Below, piece by piece: positions 12,180 through 24,190 of a stretch of DNA of 64,000 nt. The stretch is from Petunia secreta (Eukaryota > Streptophyta > Magnoliopsida > Solanales > Solanaceae), in NCBI GenBank assembly GCA_029990175.1, contig JARKIP010000033.1, positions 8,680,001-8,744,000 on the forward strand, read 5' to 3'. The notes under the pieces are model-generated. The model searched no databases. It had not been told where the DNA came from and saw nothing but the letters and a program-made list of their open reading frames with translations. Position 1 is the first letter of the stretch; every line of letters begins with the position of its first letter. The translations under genes and the position numbers were made by a program.

Positions 12180-13095
12180 TATGCCACTTTTTAGTATGCA
12201 AAGAGATTGGTGAGCCTCCTAAGAAACATACCACACGGTAAGGGATCGTCTAGTCAGTAGGCATCCAAAGGCCAATCAGAATCACACCATCCATATAAAT
12301 AGAGATCACAACTTAAGCTCATCACAATTACTTGACCTGAACTACCCTTCAAATAATGCACCACTCATAGAGCTGCATCCCAATGCTTAATATGTGGTTG
12401 TTACATAAACTAATACAAAACGGCATGTGAAGAAAAAATAAAGTAGGCGCTCGACTAGTCTTTGATATCATTCTTGATCACCAACAAATCAGCCATTCGC
12501 AAGAGCTAATCAGTGATTTAACTCCATATGGGTACCAATTACTCAGACACTCTAAAAATTCGTCCTCAGAAAGTATGTCTGAGACATCCTCCCTCCGTCC
12601 CAACTTATATGAAGTAGTTTTACTTGGCACAGAGTTTATAAAATAAGGAAGACTTTTGATTTTGTATTTTAAAACAAACCAAAAAAATTTGTGTAGTTGA
12701 AAATCAACTCGTAAACTTGAATTGTTACTAAATATAGAAATGTGTCATTGTTTTTTGGACTGAGTAAAGGAAAGTATGTCATATAACTTGTGACGGTGAG
12801 AGTATTTTCCTTGCCTGAGAAAAAATTTAGAAAAGTTTTAATAGCTCGGGAATTATTGTTTGAAGTAATCAAATCATCCAGCAAGACAACAACACTTAAT
12901 TGCACTGCTCCCTTCTTCGATGTAAAGAGAGAATAATCAAAACATGATTATCGAAAACCATATATCTTTAATGCTACCGAAAACTTAGTGAACCAACATG
13001 GTGTTGTTTGTTTCAAACCATACAATAATTTTCGGAGACGACAAACATTTTCAGAACTTTCAATCTGACAACCTAAAGTTAATTTCATGCAGAAT
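12180..13095 (-). pseudogene. Ty1/copia RT-RNase H fragment split by a MITE
   Basis: On the minus strand, 13080 to 12805 reads as copia reverse transcriptase: VCRLRKLLYGLKQ, then LFTSKKGAVQLSVVVLLDDL, the last being the DD catalytic motif. After the MITE the frame continues with RNase H similarity from about 12580 to 12180, ending in a block like VCFLGGSPISLHTKKWHIISR. Several stops are present. The identification rests on the order and wording of these copia blocks; flanking domains and LTRs are not visible. Confidence 0.75.
12589..12802 (+). mobile_element. Stowaway MITE
   Basis: The left end reads CTCCCTCCGTCCCAACTT and the right end, in reverse complement, CTCTCACCGTCACAAGTT, so the terminal inverted repeats pair over about 24 bp with few mismatches. 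The right flank has the expected TA; the left TA is degraded to TC. The 214-bp size and the CTCCCTCCGTCC terminus are typical of Stowaway (Tc1/mariner-type) MITEs. It sits inside the copia RT. Confidence 0.85.
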
Positions 13096-14577
13096 TCTTC
13101 GCGAAGATAACCTTAAACAAAGGCATTAAGGACAACCATCTGATGCAATTCTTAATATTTAGTCGTAGCTATGATAAGTTGACAATATATCAACTTTATA
13201 TTCCTTTATACTTTTATTATTGAGTCTAAAGGTGAATAAGCAAGAGTCCTGTTGATACACTTTTGCTTGGTTTCAAGTCGTAATACGTATGAACAAGTAT
13301 GGAACCAAAAAAGGCAAGGCACAAGTCAAGAAGAAGGAAAATAAAGTGTAAGACTAGGCAGCCTCCCTCCATGTAAAGAGCAGTTGCTCCTCTTGTAATG
13401 TGCAGCCACCTCCAAGGTAGAGGGCAGTCGCCCCTTACCAAACCAGCAAAGCAGTTTCCAAGACTTCAGAAGAGGCGGCCTAACTTAATCCAAGGCACTC
13501 CACCTTTGAAAAATAGGCAGCCGCCCTTTATGAATAGACGACTGCCCTTTTCTGGGTAGCCAAGAGTAGGTGACCGAATCTTGAAGGGGGTGCTCAACCT
13601 CACCTGCAAAAAGACAAAAGAAGTTATTCGATAAAATAAAAGGCTGGCCTAGCTCTCCATTTAGGTAGCCGCCCATGGTCGAAAATGGCAATTTCGGCAT
13701 TTGTAAATATAAAAATTATAAATGCAAAACTTTAGGTCTTTTCAATCATCCTTTAATCGTTGATCAGCCCAAAGCTAGGTTCAAAACTTCTTTGGCAAGC
13801 TTCATTATGTGGAGAAACAACAACAATATTTTGTAAGGAATCTTTCATATTTATGTAAATCATGTTTACATTTATATACCATTTTTCTTACATTCTAAAA
13901 GAAGCTAAATTCATAGCTAGATTTATAATCAAAGCTTAGTTTATTAAGTTGATGGGTCTATGGTGTTAACCCTTATTTTAAGAATACTTTTTTTCACTAC
14001 CTTCAATAAAATATCATAACAACTTGTGGTGTAAAACATGTTAAGCCCTAAAGTATGAAATCTACATCAAAGAGTATTTTTAGGAATCGGTAAAGTAGTG
14101 ACAAGATACTCAGGGTAGATGTTGTTACGGCTACCCCAGGTTAACGAGTTTGAATACCGAAATAGGATAAACTTACTTGGGAACAATCATTTGGACTTTA
14201 TGCAACACCTCTTTATACCGAAAATGTGAAGAGGTGTTAGTCTTACTCACCACCCAAAGGGGTGAGCTGAGTGATGTTGTGCAAGTTCCATTGGATGACC
14301 CAATACTATATTTAGCTTAACCAATAGAGACCATTAGGTTATATGACTAAGTGGAGATTATAGCCCTAGTTCCTTTAATTCATTAGAAATAAACATTAGG
14401 AATCACTTGTTACTTTAAAACTTTAGCTCTATAATTAGTTTCCATCTCTCTTAGGATTCATTAACTAATACATTGAAAATAAGCATCCTAACTACGTCTC
14501 TCTTATAAGTTATTCGTGTTCAATCCCGCCTCAACAAGAGGGGTATTTATGGCCCCCGTCCTTCTAGGGCACGTCAT
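13096..14577. repeat. Noncoding region, probably including an Athila-like 5' LTR
   Basis: No gene is visible. The block at 13226-13700 is rich in GGCAGCCGCCC/GGCAGTCGCC motifs that look like degenerate short repeats. The right-hand part leads into a primer-site-like sequence at 14582, so it should be the 5' LTR of the gag-bearing element to the right. I could not find its start. Confidence 0.45.
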
Positions 14578-14581
14578 AAAT

Positions 14582-14594
14582 TGGCGTCTTTGCC
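14582..14594 (+). other. Probable primer binding site of Athila-like element
   Basis: TGGCGTCTTTGCC resembles the TGGCGCCGTTGCC primer site common in Athila and related gypsy elements. It lies about 110-150 bp before decayed gag-like sequence on the same strand, which supports the reading. Confidence 0.6.
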
Positions 14595-14699
14595 GAAAAA
14601 CTTCGGTTTGATCAATTAGTTTAGGTAGGTTAGTTTCGTGTCTTAGTTTCATGATCATTACCCTTTCACTTTTAGTTTTGTTTTCTTAGTGTTTATAGG

Positions 14700-16333
14700 T
14701 GTAAGACGAAATACCACCAAGAAATGAAAATCTTAGTTTATGGGCTGCACCTCCTCCTCCCCCTAATGATGATGTGGAGGATGCAGGAGTGAATGTGGAA
14801 GATAATGTGGAACAACTTGAGCCACCGGGGGGATCATGTTGAAGGTTTCCAAAACATTCAAGGCAATGCCCAAGCTGAAGGGGCTTATGGTACAAGAATT
14901 AGGAACCATCCGAGAAGAGATGTGGCTAATTATGATAGATTTTCAGGAGCCATTGTCCCTCCTCATATGAGAAGCAATTCAACATTTCAAATGCCCCATG
15001 TCGCTTTGCAATCATTGGATAAGATAGGTGTATTTGGAGGAGAGAAGGATGATGATCTGAATTAGAATCCTTGAAGTTTGCACTCTCAATAGACATGCTA
15101 GTGTGATGGATGATGCCTTTTGCGTTGGACTTTTCCTATTCTCACTAAAATATAGGCTTGGCTTGATCAGCTACCACGAATGAGTAGTCATACATGGGAT
15201 AATTTAGTGAAGGTGTTTCTTGAAGAGTACTTTCCAATGGCCAAGTTCGTAGATTTGGGAGATGATATCTACTACTTTCAACAAATGGTTGGATAACCAT
15301 TACATAAAGCTTGGGAGCTATTTTCGAAACTCATACATGTTTTGCCCTGTCATGGTTTCCATGATAGAGTGTTATTGGAGACGTTCTATAGAACTAGATG
15401 ACATAAACCAAAACACTATCAACCATGTTGCTCGATGGAGGATAATGAAAGAAACTTTCAAACAAGCAGTAGAAATTATAAACAAGATCACTAAACAATA
15501 AAGAGCTTGGAAGTCTAGACTAAGGAGGTAACCCCGTAGTGATCTAAACAATGATGCTATCGCAAGAGCTGTAGGGGCATAAGATGAATGAATGGCACAA
15601 CTAGTTACATCCATTGAGTGGTTTCCAAAAATCAAGCCAAACAAGCCCAAGTGTTACCAGAGAGAAAAAGGTGAATGATATTGATTTGGCTCCAAAAGAA
15701 GTTCATCATGGGCCCTTTTATTCTTATCAACGCTATCCAATATGGTATGCATCGCAAGGTTTTTTCCAATAGGATTTGTGCCACAAGGCCAAGAAGGTCA
15801 AGTTGGAGAACAAGAGTACCAAGAGCAAGAAGAAGATGCCAACTTTGTTAATGCTTTCTAGACAATGAGGTCCTTATCAACAAGGGCACCAACAAATCAA
15901 GGCCAATGGAAGCCAACACATAGCAACAACCAATAGGTTAGCACTCATAGGTAGTATGGCACCAACCAAGGAAGAGATGGCCACGATAATTAAAAAAAGT
16001 GCAAATATGCCTCAACAAAGTTCAAGCAATCCAAAGAATTCAAAGTTGGAAGACTTGATGAAAAGAATGTTGAAACTTCATGAAGGGAATTCGGGAATCA
16101 TCAAAAATATCAAGCAAACAATAAACTCTCATTCAACATCCATCAAAGCACTTAAAGCACAATATAGTCAATCGTCACACCAAGTCAATAAAAGACCACA
16201 AGGGGCACTACCATGTGACATAGTAGTAAACCCCAAGCGGAATGAAAAAGATTAAGTCATGGCTATAACTGCAAGGAGTGGTAAAACATCGGAAGATGCA
16301 AAGATTGTTAGGGAAGAGAATGGGGTGATGCTT
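14700..16333 (+). pseudogene. Athila-like gag remnant
   Basis: Several short frames on the plus strand together resemble Athila-type gag. HMRSNSTFQMPHVALQ (near 14970) matches the conserved start, then SHTWDNLVKVFLEEYFPMAK (near 15190) matches the W..L...FL..YFP block, and FYRTR/KHYQPCCSMED follows. The 15956-16255 frame fits the variable hydrophilic tail before the zinc region. Stops and frameshifts are frequent. The fragment ends at 16333, where a family-A LTR was inserted, and no continuation is recognisable beyond it. Confidence 0.65.
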
Positions 16334-18318
16334 TGTCACGACCCAACCTAGGGCACTGACGAATAACCGACAGTGACTGCCGACCATCGCTAAACCTACT
16401 GATAATCTGTTAATCATAAAGATAAGCTTGAAACTGGGTCATATATACATATATATTTGTTGAAAGCATAAAGTCTGGAAAGACGACAAGGCTATCAAAT
16501 GCTGACATACATAACATACTGACTGAACTACACAGGGACATATCTACAAGCCTCTAAGAGTGCTGAACTGAATATACAAAGAACGGGACAAGGCCCCGCC
16601 ATACCTACTAGATGTTTGTACCACATACCAAAAGTAGTAAATTCCTGAAGGAGGTGGGGGTAACTCCAATGGCTGGTAGATAGCCTACTAACGTGGCTCA
16701 AGGTCTGATCTGTTTGTACTTGTGCGGCATGAAACACATAACCCAAGAGAGGATTTGAGTACGATATGTACAGAGTATGTAAGGCGAGAATATATAACAT
16801 AACTGCTGAACAAAACTATCAGGCTGGAATGTAACTCTGTACTGAAGTATAGCAATATAGCTGGAAATCTAAAATGTGAAATGAATATAAATTGCGATCT
16901 AACTGGATGTGGAACCAAAGACTGAACTAGACTATACTAACAACTGACTGTAATCTTGGCAGATAACTGACAACTGATAATTGAACTAGCCCCATTGGTA
17001 TTCATGTAGTGAATACTATGCCTATATACACGTATATAACAAACCTGGCGGATGTTATGGGCTATGTCCCCAGCTGGTAATATCTAGTCTCTCTGGTCAG
17101 AGTGTGTGGACGACACCCGGTCACACTTGGTGTTTCAAATCCTGCCTGAACCAGATGGGTTGTGTCCCCTATACGGGTAATATCACATATGAGCAGACTG
17201 TGTGTCCAATGTCCAGCCTCTTTGAGGGACTCCAAATCATACATAGTATGATCATAATGTAAGTATAAGCATTTATAAGGCATAACACATATGACAAAAA
17301 TAGATATGAACTCAAAGAAATGATAAGAGAACCCTAGATGGAATCATAGACACAACCTGAAACTCATAATTTGTCCAACTCTTTGGATTTCCATAAAATT
17401 TTTGGTAGAGTTTCCCCTAAAAATTGATGATTTGCAAAAAAAAAAAAAAAAAAAAAAAAAGCACTACAATATACACGTTAATGGATACTCGAACAGGATG
17501 ATAACAACAAGCAAGTAGAAATTCAACTTCCACAAAACGAGCGACAAAATAAAATTATGAATGTATTGTCGGCCAATCATTTTATGACTTAGAATGTACG
17601 CTTCTACTATTGATTTAGGATGAAACTGAGCATCTAGACATACTATATTAGCTTACACATTAATAAGGGCTACAATAGAATATGCATAGTCTAGGGGATT
17701 ACATAAAAAGATTGAATAGAAAATATAAGGAAACGACCGGATGGTGAAACAATTCCACGGTCACACATAATTTCTGAACAACACACTGTCCTAAATTGCT
17801 TCATAATTTTTCGACTTTGACGACTTCATGAAAGTTGTATATAACTCTCTTGGAGTTCTAGGGAATTCTAAATCACCTCAATATCAATTTCTTACAGAAA
17901 GTTATGCTCAAATTGCTAACAACTGTTCGTAGTTAAAAATAGATTTTCCAGTTTTGAGCCATCTTTTGTGCTGCTCTTTGGGAATGATTTGAGATCCTTA
18001 TACCTATTTTTTTGTCACCCAAATATCCTTATTCAAAAATACGTGATGGTATACAAGCTCACCATGAAATATACTAATTTTGAAGGGAAAAGAAGCTTGG
18101 AAAGCTACTATAAACATGCCTTAGTCGAAAGAAGAAAATAGACCTTACATACCTTACTAATTTAGCTTCCAAAATTGTTTCCTTTACTTGCAAAACTTCA
18201 CCAATCATAATTGAGATAAATTCTATCAAATTCAGTTATTACTTAGTCATGAAGCATCCTCAAACTTCAAGATATAGATGAAATAAAAGGTAGCATGACA
18301 TTACCTTAATCGCGTAGA
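16334..18318 (-). repeat. Truncated family-A LTR, reverse orientation
   Basis: It starts TGTCACGACCCAACCTAGGG, the reverse complement of the family-A LTR end, and follows the 3' LTR through to the reverse complement of CTACGCGATTAAGCTAATG near 18295-18315. The outer roughly 530 bp of the LTR are missing at its right end. An internal run of about 24 A lies at 17438-17461. No internal element sequence is attached, so it is a truncated solo LTR inserted in the Athila-like gag. Confidence 0.82.
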
Positions 18319-18719
18319 AGAAGAGGGTTTGTATACCAGGTTTTGGTAATACTTCTTCAACGAGGTTACGTTCAGATCTGTTCCTTTTACTTTGTGGTTC
18401 ATGTGTTGGAGCCTTTCATGATTGGTTTCATTAGTTTTGATCCTATATGTATGTTTTCTGAGTTCTTTCATTGTCTCTCTGAATTGCTAATTATTTTTGT
18501 ATACTTGAAGCTTTTTGGGTTAACATTGGTGGCTTTGTTTGTGTCAGACAAATTTGAACTGTATATTTGGGTTTGGGCATTTTAGTGTTAATATTTCTGT
18601 ATTGGGTTGGAGTAGGCTCTTTATTGGGATATCACATATCTAATAGTATTCTTTTGAAAATTTGATGGCTTCTCTTTTAGTTACTTTGATACGGTGGACT
18701 TTCATAGTTTTAATAAAGA
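18319..18719. other. AT-rich spacer, no feature seen
   Basis: A short plus-strand frame at 18343-18585 is hydrophobic and low-complexity and has no recognisable family. It may be degraded copia gag upstream of the zinc knuckle. Confidence 0.35.
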
Positions 18720-19425
18720 AAGAATGTGTTCTAACAAGGGACTAGAGAGGAAGACTTTGAATATTGAGTGTTACTATTGTCATCTGTAAGGACATATGAA
18801 GTTGAATTGTGATAAATTATAAAGTCATAATAAGAGAACCGTTTAGATTTTGGCAAATTAATTTGCTAGATTCCATCGGTATAAAAAATCACACAAGGAA
18901 ACTACTTCATCTTTACTTTTATTGGATTGGGTAAAACATGTCTTCTTTCCTCGTCTGGTAAATAGGTGATCGATTCTGGAGCTACAGATTATATGACAGC
19001 CAATCCTAATATCTTTTCTAGCTTTCGATCACAAAAAGAACCATCTTTTGTTATTGTAGCCGATGGATCAACCTATAAAATTATGAGTTCTGGGACGGTT
19101 GAATTAACATCCTCTATTACCCTGTAATCTGTCTTAAGTCTACTAACCTCACATTTTATTTAATCTCTATGAGTAGACTTACTAGGGACCTAAATTGTTC
19201 TGTATTATTCTTTCCCAACAATTATCTGATTCGGGATCTTATGATAAGAAAATTATTTGTAACGGACATGTATCTAATGTTCTATACATATTTGATAACT
19301 GGGTGCCTCAGTCTATTGATTGTTCTGGTGTCAGATCTCTATTTGAGGCTTATTGTGAGTTAGGGCATCCCACTCTACCGTTGTTGAAAAAGCATTGTCC
19401 CACTACTGTTATTGAAATTGGTTGA
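18720..19425 (+). pseudogene. Ty1/copia gag-protease fragment
   Basis: A CCHC zinc knuckle (IECYYCHL, a stop, GHMKLNC) at about 18760-18815 is followed by an aspartic protease with the active-site text VIDSGATDYMTAN near 18967, then VADGSTYKIMSSGTVEL and LMSVSRLTRDLNCSVLFFP. The GHPTLPLLKK block near 19358 corresponds to the GAG-pre-integrase domain. The order zinc knuckle, protease, pre-integrase is that of Ty1/copia. Stops and frame changes make it non-functional. Integrase and RT are absent, so this is a 5' piece of pol only. Confidence 0.8.
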
Positions 19426-19715
19426 TAGGCTACAACACCTATAACGCACAGTGTAGAACACATGTTTAGTCATTATTATGAATTTTCTTGCTAGGCTTGA
19501 ACAATAAATGTTATATCGAGAATAGAGACTCTGTGATTGTAATAGATATTAATTGGGGAATAGAAACACTTTTCTAAGATTATGATTCTAAAGTATTAAT
19601 GTATAAGGTGTAGAGGTATTTAGCCATGGTTATAATTTCATTCTAATCTTCCAAATCAGTGTAGATTCTACATCATATTCAGGTAGTATGGATTCTGCAG
19701 CAATATGGATTCTAC
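19426..19715. other. Spacer with TATGGATTCTAC-like short repeats
   Basis: No gene. Near 19660-19715 the sequence repeats ATTCTACAT/GATTCTGCAG-like words just before the duplicated segment starts. Confidence 0.35.
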
Positions 19716-21060
19716 ATTCATTCCCAAGGCAATATGGTGTTAGCATGGAACATGGTGAAGCATGTTCCAGTAAAGTCCTCAGGCACATGTTACCCTATTG
19801 TACTAAATGCATTCATATTATGTTATGACAAGGATACCTCATTGTTATTCTATATCTACAATGTGCTCGATATGTGAGAACGACTTGCTGTTTGTTTTTC
19901 ACTTCTCGCCTACCTTTTGTTAGCTAGTTGGTCTTTGGTATGGATATAGTTGCGTGATACTTGAGTTTAGGAGGGGATTTGTGCTTGTGTTATATGAGTA
20001 AATCGAGGTGGTAGTGAATTTCTTATATATGTTTATGTTTTCAGGAGTGTATTAGTTGATTTGTGTAAGTGTTGCTTACTATAGTCGTTGTGTTGTTATT
20101 ACTTATTGGTTTCTTGTCTCCCCGGCTAGCTTACCTGTTTTACAAGGTAGTTAGCTAGCCCCCACTTATGGAGACCTTTCAACTCATCCTCTATTTGTTT
20201 CTTGTCTATTAATATCGTTACAGCAGGTTTGCTCAAAGATTGAGTTCACCAACGTGATTAAGGAGCGAAGATGACCTTAGCTGTCAGGGTGAGCTAGCTT
20301 TTGTTCTAGATGGCCACCAGATTAGGTTCTATTATATTAATTATATTTTTTTCCCTTCGAAGTATGTACATTTTTCATTGTATTCTTAGATATCTGGTCT
20401 GGATAGCCTTCAACCTAGTTTATTGGGTAGGCAGATGTACCTCTTTCTAAATAGTTTTTCTGTATATATTAGTATGTCTTTTTAGATTATTCGATGTTCT
20501 TCTCAAGCTAGTTTGTGTTCATTTCATTAATTCACTCATAAGATTTCGCCCGACGAGTCTAGGGTAGGATGTCGGTGCCTGCACAGTCTAGCGGGAAATT
20601 CGGGTCGTGTCAGCCAGATGCATCATTTCATTTGCTAACAAATGTTCAGAATTATTGTAGTGAAAAATTTGCATGGGTGGAACCTTGCTTCTTAAGATGT
20701 AAATCAGCAAAGAAAAGAAATGTAAATACATGGAAATTTGATCCAACAATGTAGAAACAAAATCTCTATGATCTGAATAGACAAAAATAAGTACTCGTAG
20801 TTACTCTCCTCTCATTTGTCCGACAAAAAAGTAGAAATGGTACGACTATTTCTCATTTGTTGAATGAATGAGGAGTGAGGAAGATGAAGACGACTCCGTT
20901 CTGGTGGTGTGGTCGTGGGACCACTAGTGACGACAACAGTCAGAGATGACAACATTTTTAGGCTAGGGTTTTTTAAATTCTGAGAGAGAAAGAGGGGGCG
21001 GCGTGTATTAGGGTTAGAAATAGGGGAAATTGATTTAGTATTAAGGGGATTTAGGAGCTG
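19716..21060 (+). repeat. Duplicated segment, copy 1 (contains a family-B-like LTR tail)
   Basis: The sequence from CATTCC(C/T)AAGGCAATATGG at 19716 is repeated at 21386. Within it, 20140-20612 resembles the 3' part of the family-B LTR at 1970-2478, with the GCAGGTTTGCTC block and an end GGGTCGTGTCA at 20612. After 20612 comes flanking DNA common to both copies, without a primer site. Copy 1 lacks the mitochondrial insert of copy 2 and so shows the empty site near 20757. Confidence 0.8.
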
Positions 21061-21385
21061 ATTTATTTAGTTAATATGTGATGCCCGCGTAGGCTAGAAT
21101 TAGAGTTATATATTGTATTTTTTACTATTTTCCTCAAAATTTCAATTGCTCTTTTTTAAAATTTTGAAATTAGCCTTATCTATAAGCCATTTAAGATCAC
21201 ACATTAAACTATTCATTGGCCTCATCCGATAATAGTTTATCAATATGATTTAGATATCTAAAATTCGGGATTGGATGATTGTCAATAAAGAGTTGTTGAA
21301 AGTGATTAATAGCACCTTCACCAATTTTGTTTGAACCCTCAATCCAATCGTCATTAGAGTATGTGATTCAACGAAGAGTAGCTTT
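21061..21385. other. AT-rich spacer between duplicated segments
   Basis: No coding signal, RNA gene or repeat was recognised. Confidence 0.35.
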
Positions 21386-22440
21386 CATTCCTAAGGCAAT
21401 ATGGTGTTGGCCTAGAACATGGTGAAGCATGTCCCAGTAAAGTCCTCAGGCACATGTGACCCTATTGTACTAAATGTATTCATATCATATTGTTGCATGG
21501 ATTGTTGTGTGATACCTGATTGTTATTTTATATCTTCAGTATGCTCGATATGTGAGAACGACTTACTATTTGTTATTTACTTCTCGCCTCCCTTTTGTTA
21601 GCTAGTTGGTCTTTAGTATGGATATAGTTGTGTGATACCTGAGTTCAGGAGGGATTTGTGCTGGTGTTATGTGAGTAACCCGAGGTGGTAGTGAGTTTCT
21701 TGTGTATGTTTATTTTTTCAGGAGTGTATTGATTGATTTGTGTAAGTGTTGATTACTATAGTTGTTGTGTTGTTATTACTTATTGGTTTTTTGTCTTCCC
21801 GGCTGGCTTACATGTTTCTGTGAGGTAGCTAACCAGCCCCCACTTACGGAGACCTTTCAACTCATCCTCTATTTGTTTCTTTTCTATCAATATCGTTACA
21901 GCAGGTTCGCTCCAGGATTGAGTTCGCCAATATGATTAAGGAGCGAAGATAACCTCAGCTGTCAGGGTGAGCCAGCTTTTGTTCTGGATGGCCACCAAAT
22001 TAGGTTATATTATATCAGTTGTATTTTTCTCCCTTCAAAATATGTAAATTTTTCTTTGTATTCTTAAATGTCTGGTCTGGATAGCCCACAACCTAGTATA
22101 TTGGGTAAGCAGATGTGCCTTTTTCTGAATAGTTTTTCTGTATATATGTATATATTAGTATGTCTTTTTAGATTATTCGATGTTCTTCTCAAGGTAGTTT
22201 GTGTCCATTTCATTAATTCACTCATAAGAGTTCGCCCGACGAGTCTAGCGTAGGATGTCGGTGCCAGTACAACCTAGCCAGAAATTCAGGTCGTGTCCGC
22301 CAGGTGCATCATTTCATTTGCTAATAAATGTTAAGAATTATTAGTGAAAAATTTGTATGGTCGGAACCTTACTTCTTAACATATAAATCAGCAAAGAAAA
22401 AAATGGAAATACATGGAAATTTGATCCAACGATGTAGAAA

Positions 22441-22887
22441 ATTTCGACTAGAAAGGATAAGATAGAAGAGGGAGTAAGAGAAAATATCCGTTTTTTTCTT
22501 TGTCTATTGACTGAGTTCTCCTTTTTTGTTTACCTTTTCCAATATGTGAGATGTGGGGATGAAGCTCCGAAGAAGGAGAATGAGGCTCCCGTTGAGAGAT
22601 CTATTAGTGATTGGGCATCCCCTCCTGGCAAAGAAAGAAAGGCAGGCTCAGGCGATTGATCAAAAAAAGATTTCCTCGGATGCCCCTTCCTTCTCAACCC
22701 GGGAGAAGACCGGGCTTTAGCTGCTTGAGCGCACGGGAATCGAACCCGTGTCTTCGACATGAAAAGACGATGTCCTAACCACTGGACGAAAGGTACCAAA
22801 GCAATGAATGCGCTCAAAAGCACGCTATAGCTTGAAAGAAAGTAAATCAAATCCAGGATGACGACTTTCAAAAGACGAGTAAGGGAC
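22441..22887 (-). other. Mitochondrial DNA insertion (NUMT)
   Basis: The insert is bounded by comparison with copy 1, which runs uninterrupted from GATCCAACAATGTAGAAAC to AAAATCTCTATGATCTG. The inserted block has a higher GC content and a different character from its surroundings. On the minus strand it carries most of a plant mitochondrial tRNA-Glu. The 127-codon open frame at 22530-22913 is incidental. The mitochondrial origin of the whole block is inferred from the tRNA and general style. Confidence 0.7.
22726..22796 (-). pseudogene. Mitochondrial tRNA-Glu (UUC) remnant
   Basis: The minus strand reads TTCGTCCAGTGGTTAGGACA, then an anticodon loop TTTTCAT with anticodon TTC, then a T arm ACGGG-TTCGATT-CCCGT. 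This matches plant mitochondrial tRNA-Glu in D, anticodon and T arms. The acceptor strands (GTACCTT and GCGCTCA) do not pair, so the molecule could not be a working tRNA. The 3' acceptor seems replaced by other sequence. Confidence 0.8.
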
Positions 22888-23239
22888 AGAATCTCTATGA
22901 TCTGAATGGTCAAAAATGAGTACTCGTACTACTTTCTCACTCTCATCTCATTTTTCAGCAAAAGAGTAGAAATGGTACGACCATTTCTCATTTGTTGGAA
23001 GAATGAGGAGAGAGTAAAACAAAGACGGTGTCCTTTTGGTGGTGTGGTTGCGGGACCACATGTGACGACAACAGTAGGAGACGACGGCCTTTTTAGGCTA
23101 GGGTTTTCGAATTCTGCAATGGAAAGGGGGGGGGGGGGGGGGCGTTTATTAGGGTTAGAAATGGGGGAAATTGATGGAGATTATTTTGTAATCCAATACA
23201 TATGATATATTCAAAATTGAGACTATCTAGCTCTAGTCT

Positions 23240-24190
23240 ATTAAGAGTACTATTGTCCTGATCCATCTTTTGTTACTGTATTATAATAAGATCTTCATAC
23301 TTCTTCACATGTTAAAAAACATCACCAATACAGTCTTTTGCCCATTGGTTAAGTGAATTAGCAATCCTCTTAAGTTTCTCTTGTAAAATTCTCATTAGCT
23401 TGCCATCGCACTATTGGTTCAACAGTCCTGCATAAATTGATGAAAGTTAGGTTGAAGAGTCTGAAAGTTAAGAAATTTAAAATACCTAGTTAGGTTATGG
23501 TTCTTGAAGGCACATTTAATCGGTAAAAGATTGTGATCGGATCCTGTTCTTGAAAGATGAATAACAGAAGTGGCCTCCTTTTTATCATTCCATTCATCTT
23601 TATATAGAACTCTATATAAACTTTTGCAAATTCTTTTTCTTTTCTTTCTTCCGTTCGTTCAAGTAAATTTATTACCAGTGTAACCCGCAACTATCAAACC
23701 ATGATCATCGATGATAGAAATAAAATCCAAGATGTAACTCATTCTATGATGTCTACTACCTTTCTTTTGATCTTAAGAAGTTATGACACTGAAGTCACCT
23801 AAAACATCCCATGATCCATCAATATTTTCCTTAATCCTTCTTAATTTATTTCATAACCTTTACTTTTTTGCTATGCGTAGTCTTAGCATAAACCACTGAA
23901 TAGAAAAAGTTTTGATTTTTGGCCAATATGTTAATATTGAAAGTAATTTTTTGGATAAACAATGATACTACAATCGAAGGAATCTTTCCAAAAACACCAA
24001 ATCCTGCCATTAGTATTAGCAATAGAGTGATGGAAGCCTAGCTTCCTCTTGTAACTGTTAATTTATCACTTCTCACAAAAGGCTCTTGAATAAAAACAAA
24101 CTAAGCCTTATAAATATTAACAATGTTTTTGAGTCTTTGAAATGAATTTTGGGACTTGACACCCCTAATATTTCATGATATTGTATTAAT
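23240..24190 (-). pseudogene. LINE ORF2 endonuclease remnant
   Basis: Read from 24190 leftwards, the minus strand shows the order of an APE-type LINE endonuclease: a start block resembling MKYQGCQVPK, a stretch like GRIWCFWKDSFDCSIIVYPK, then HRMSYILDFISIIDDHGLI, GNKFTWTN near 23660 and HLSRTGSDHNLLPI near 23530, the SDH motif of the active site. Frames change and stops occur. RT and the rest of ORF2 are not attached, so only the N-terminal third survives. Confidence 0.75.

Larger units (their letters stand above)
21386..23190 (+). repeat. Duplicated segment, copy 2 (interrupted by mitochondrial DNA)
   Basis: It follows copy 1 through the LTR-like tail (ending near 22298), the GCATCATTTCATTTGCTAA block and, after the insert, the AATCTCTATGATCTGAAT block (22887 on; 20762 in copy 1) to the AGGGTTTT region near 23100. 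A run of 17 G at 23126-23142 replaces the short G run of copy 1. Divergence between copies is clearly higher than between the Tat1 LTRs, so the duplication is old. Confidence 0.8.

Noticed and set aside
17461..17480. GCACTACAAT as a CACTA transposon end.
   Set aside because: It lies inside a family-A LTR after a poly-A run, with no subterminal repeats nearby.
22530..22913. 127-codon minus-strand frame.
   Set aside because: It runs across mitochondrial tRNA sequence and the insertion border, so it is a chance frame.
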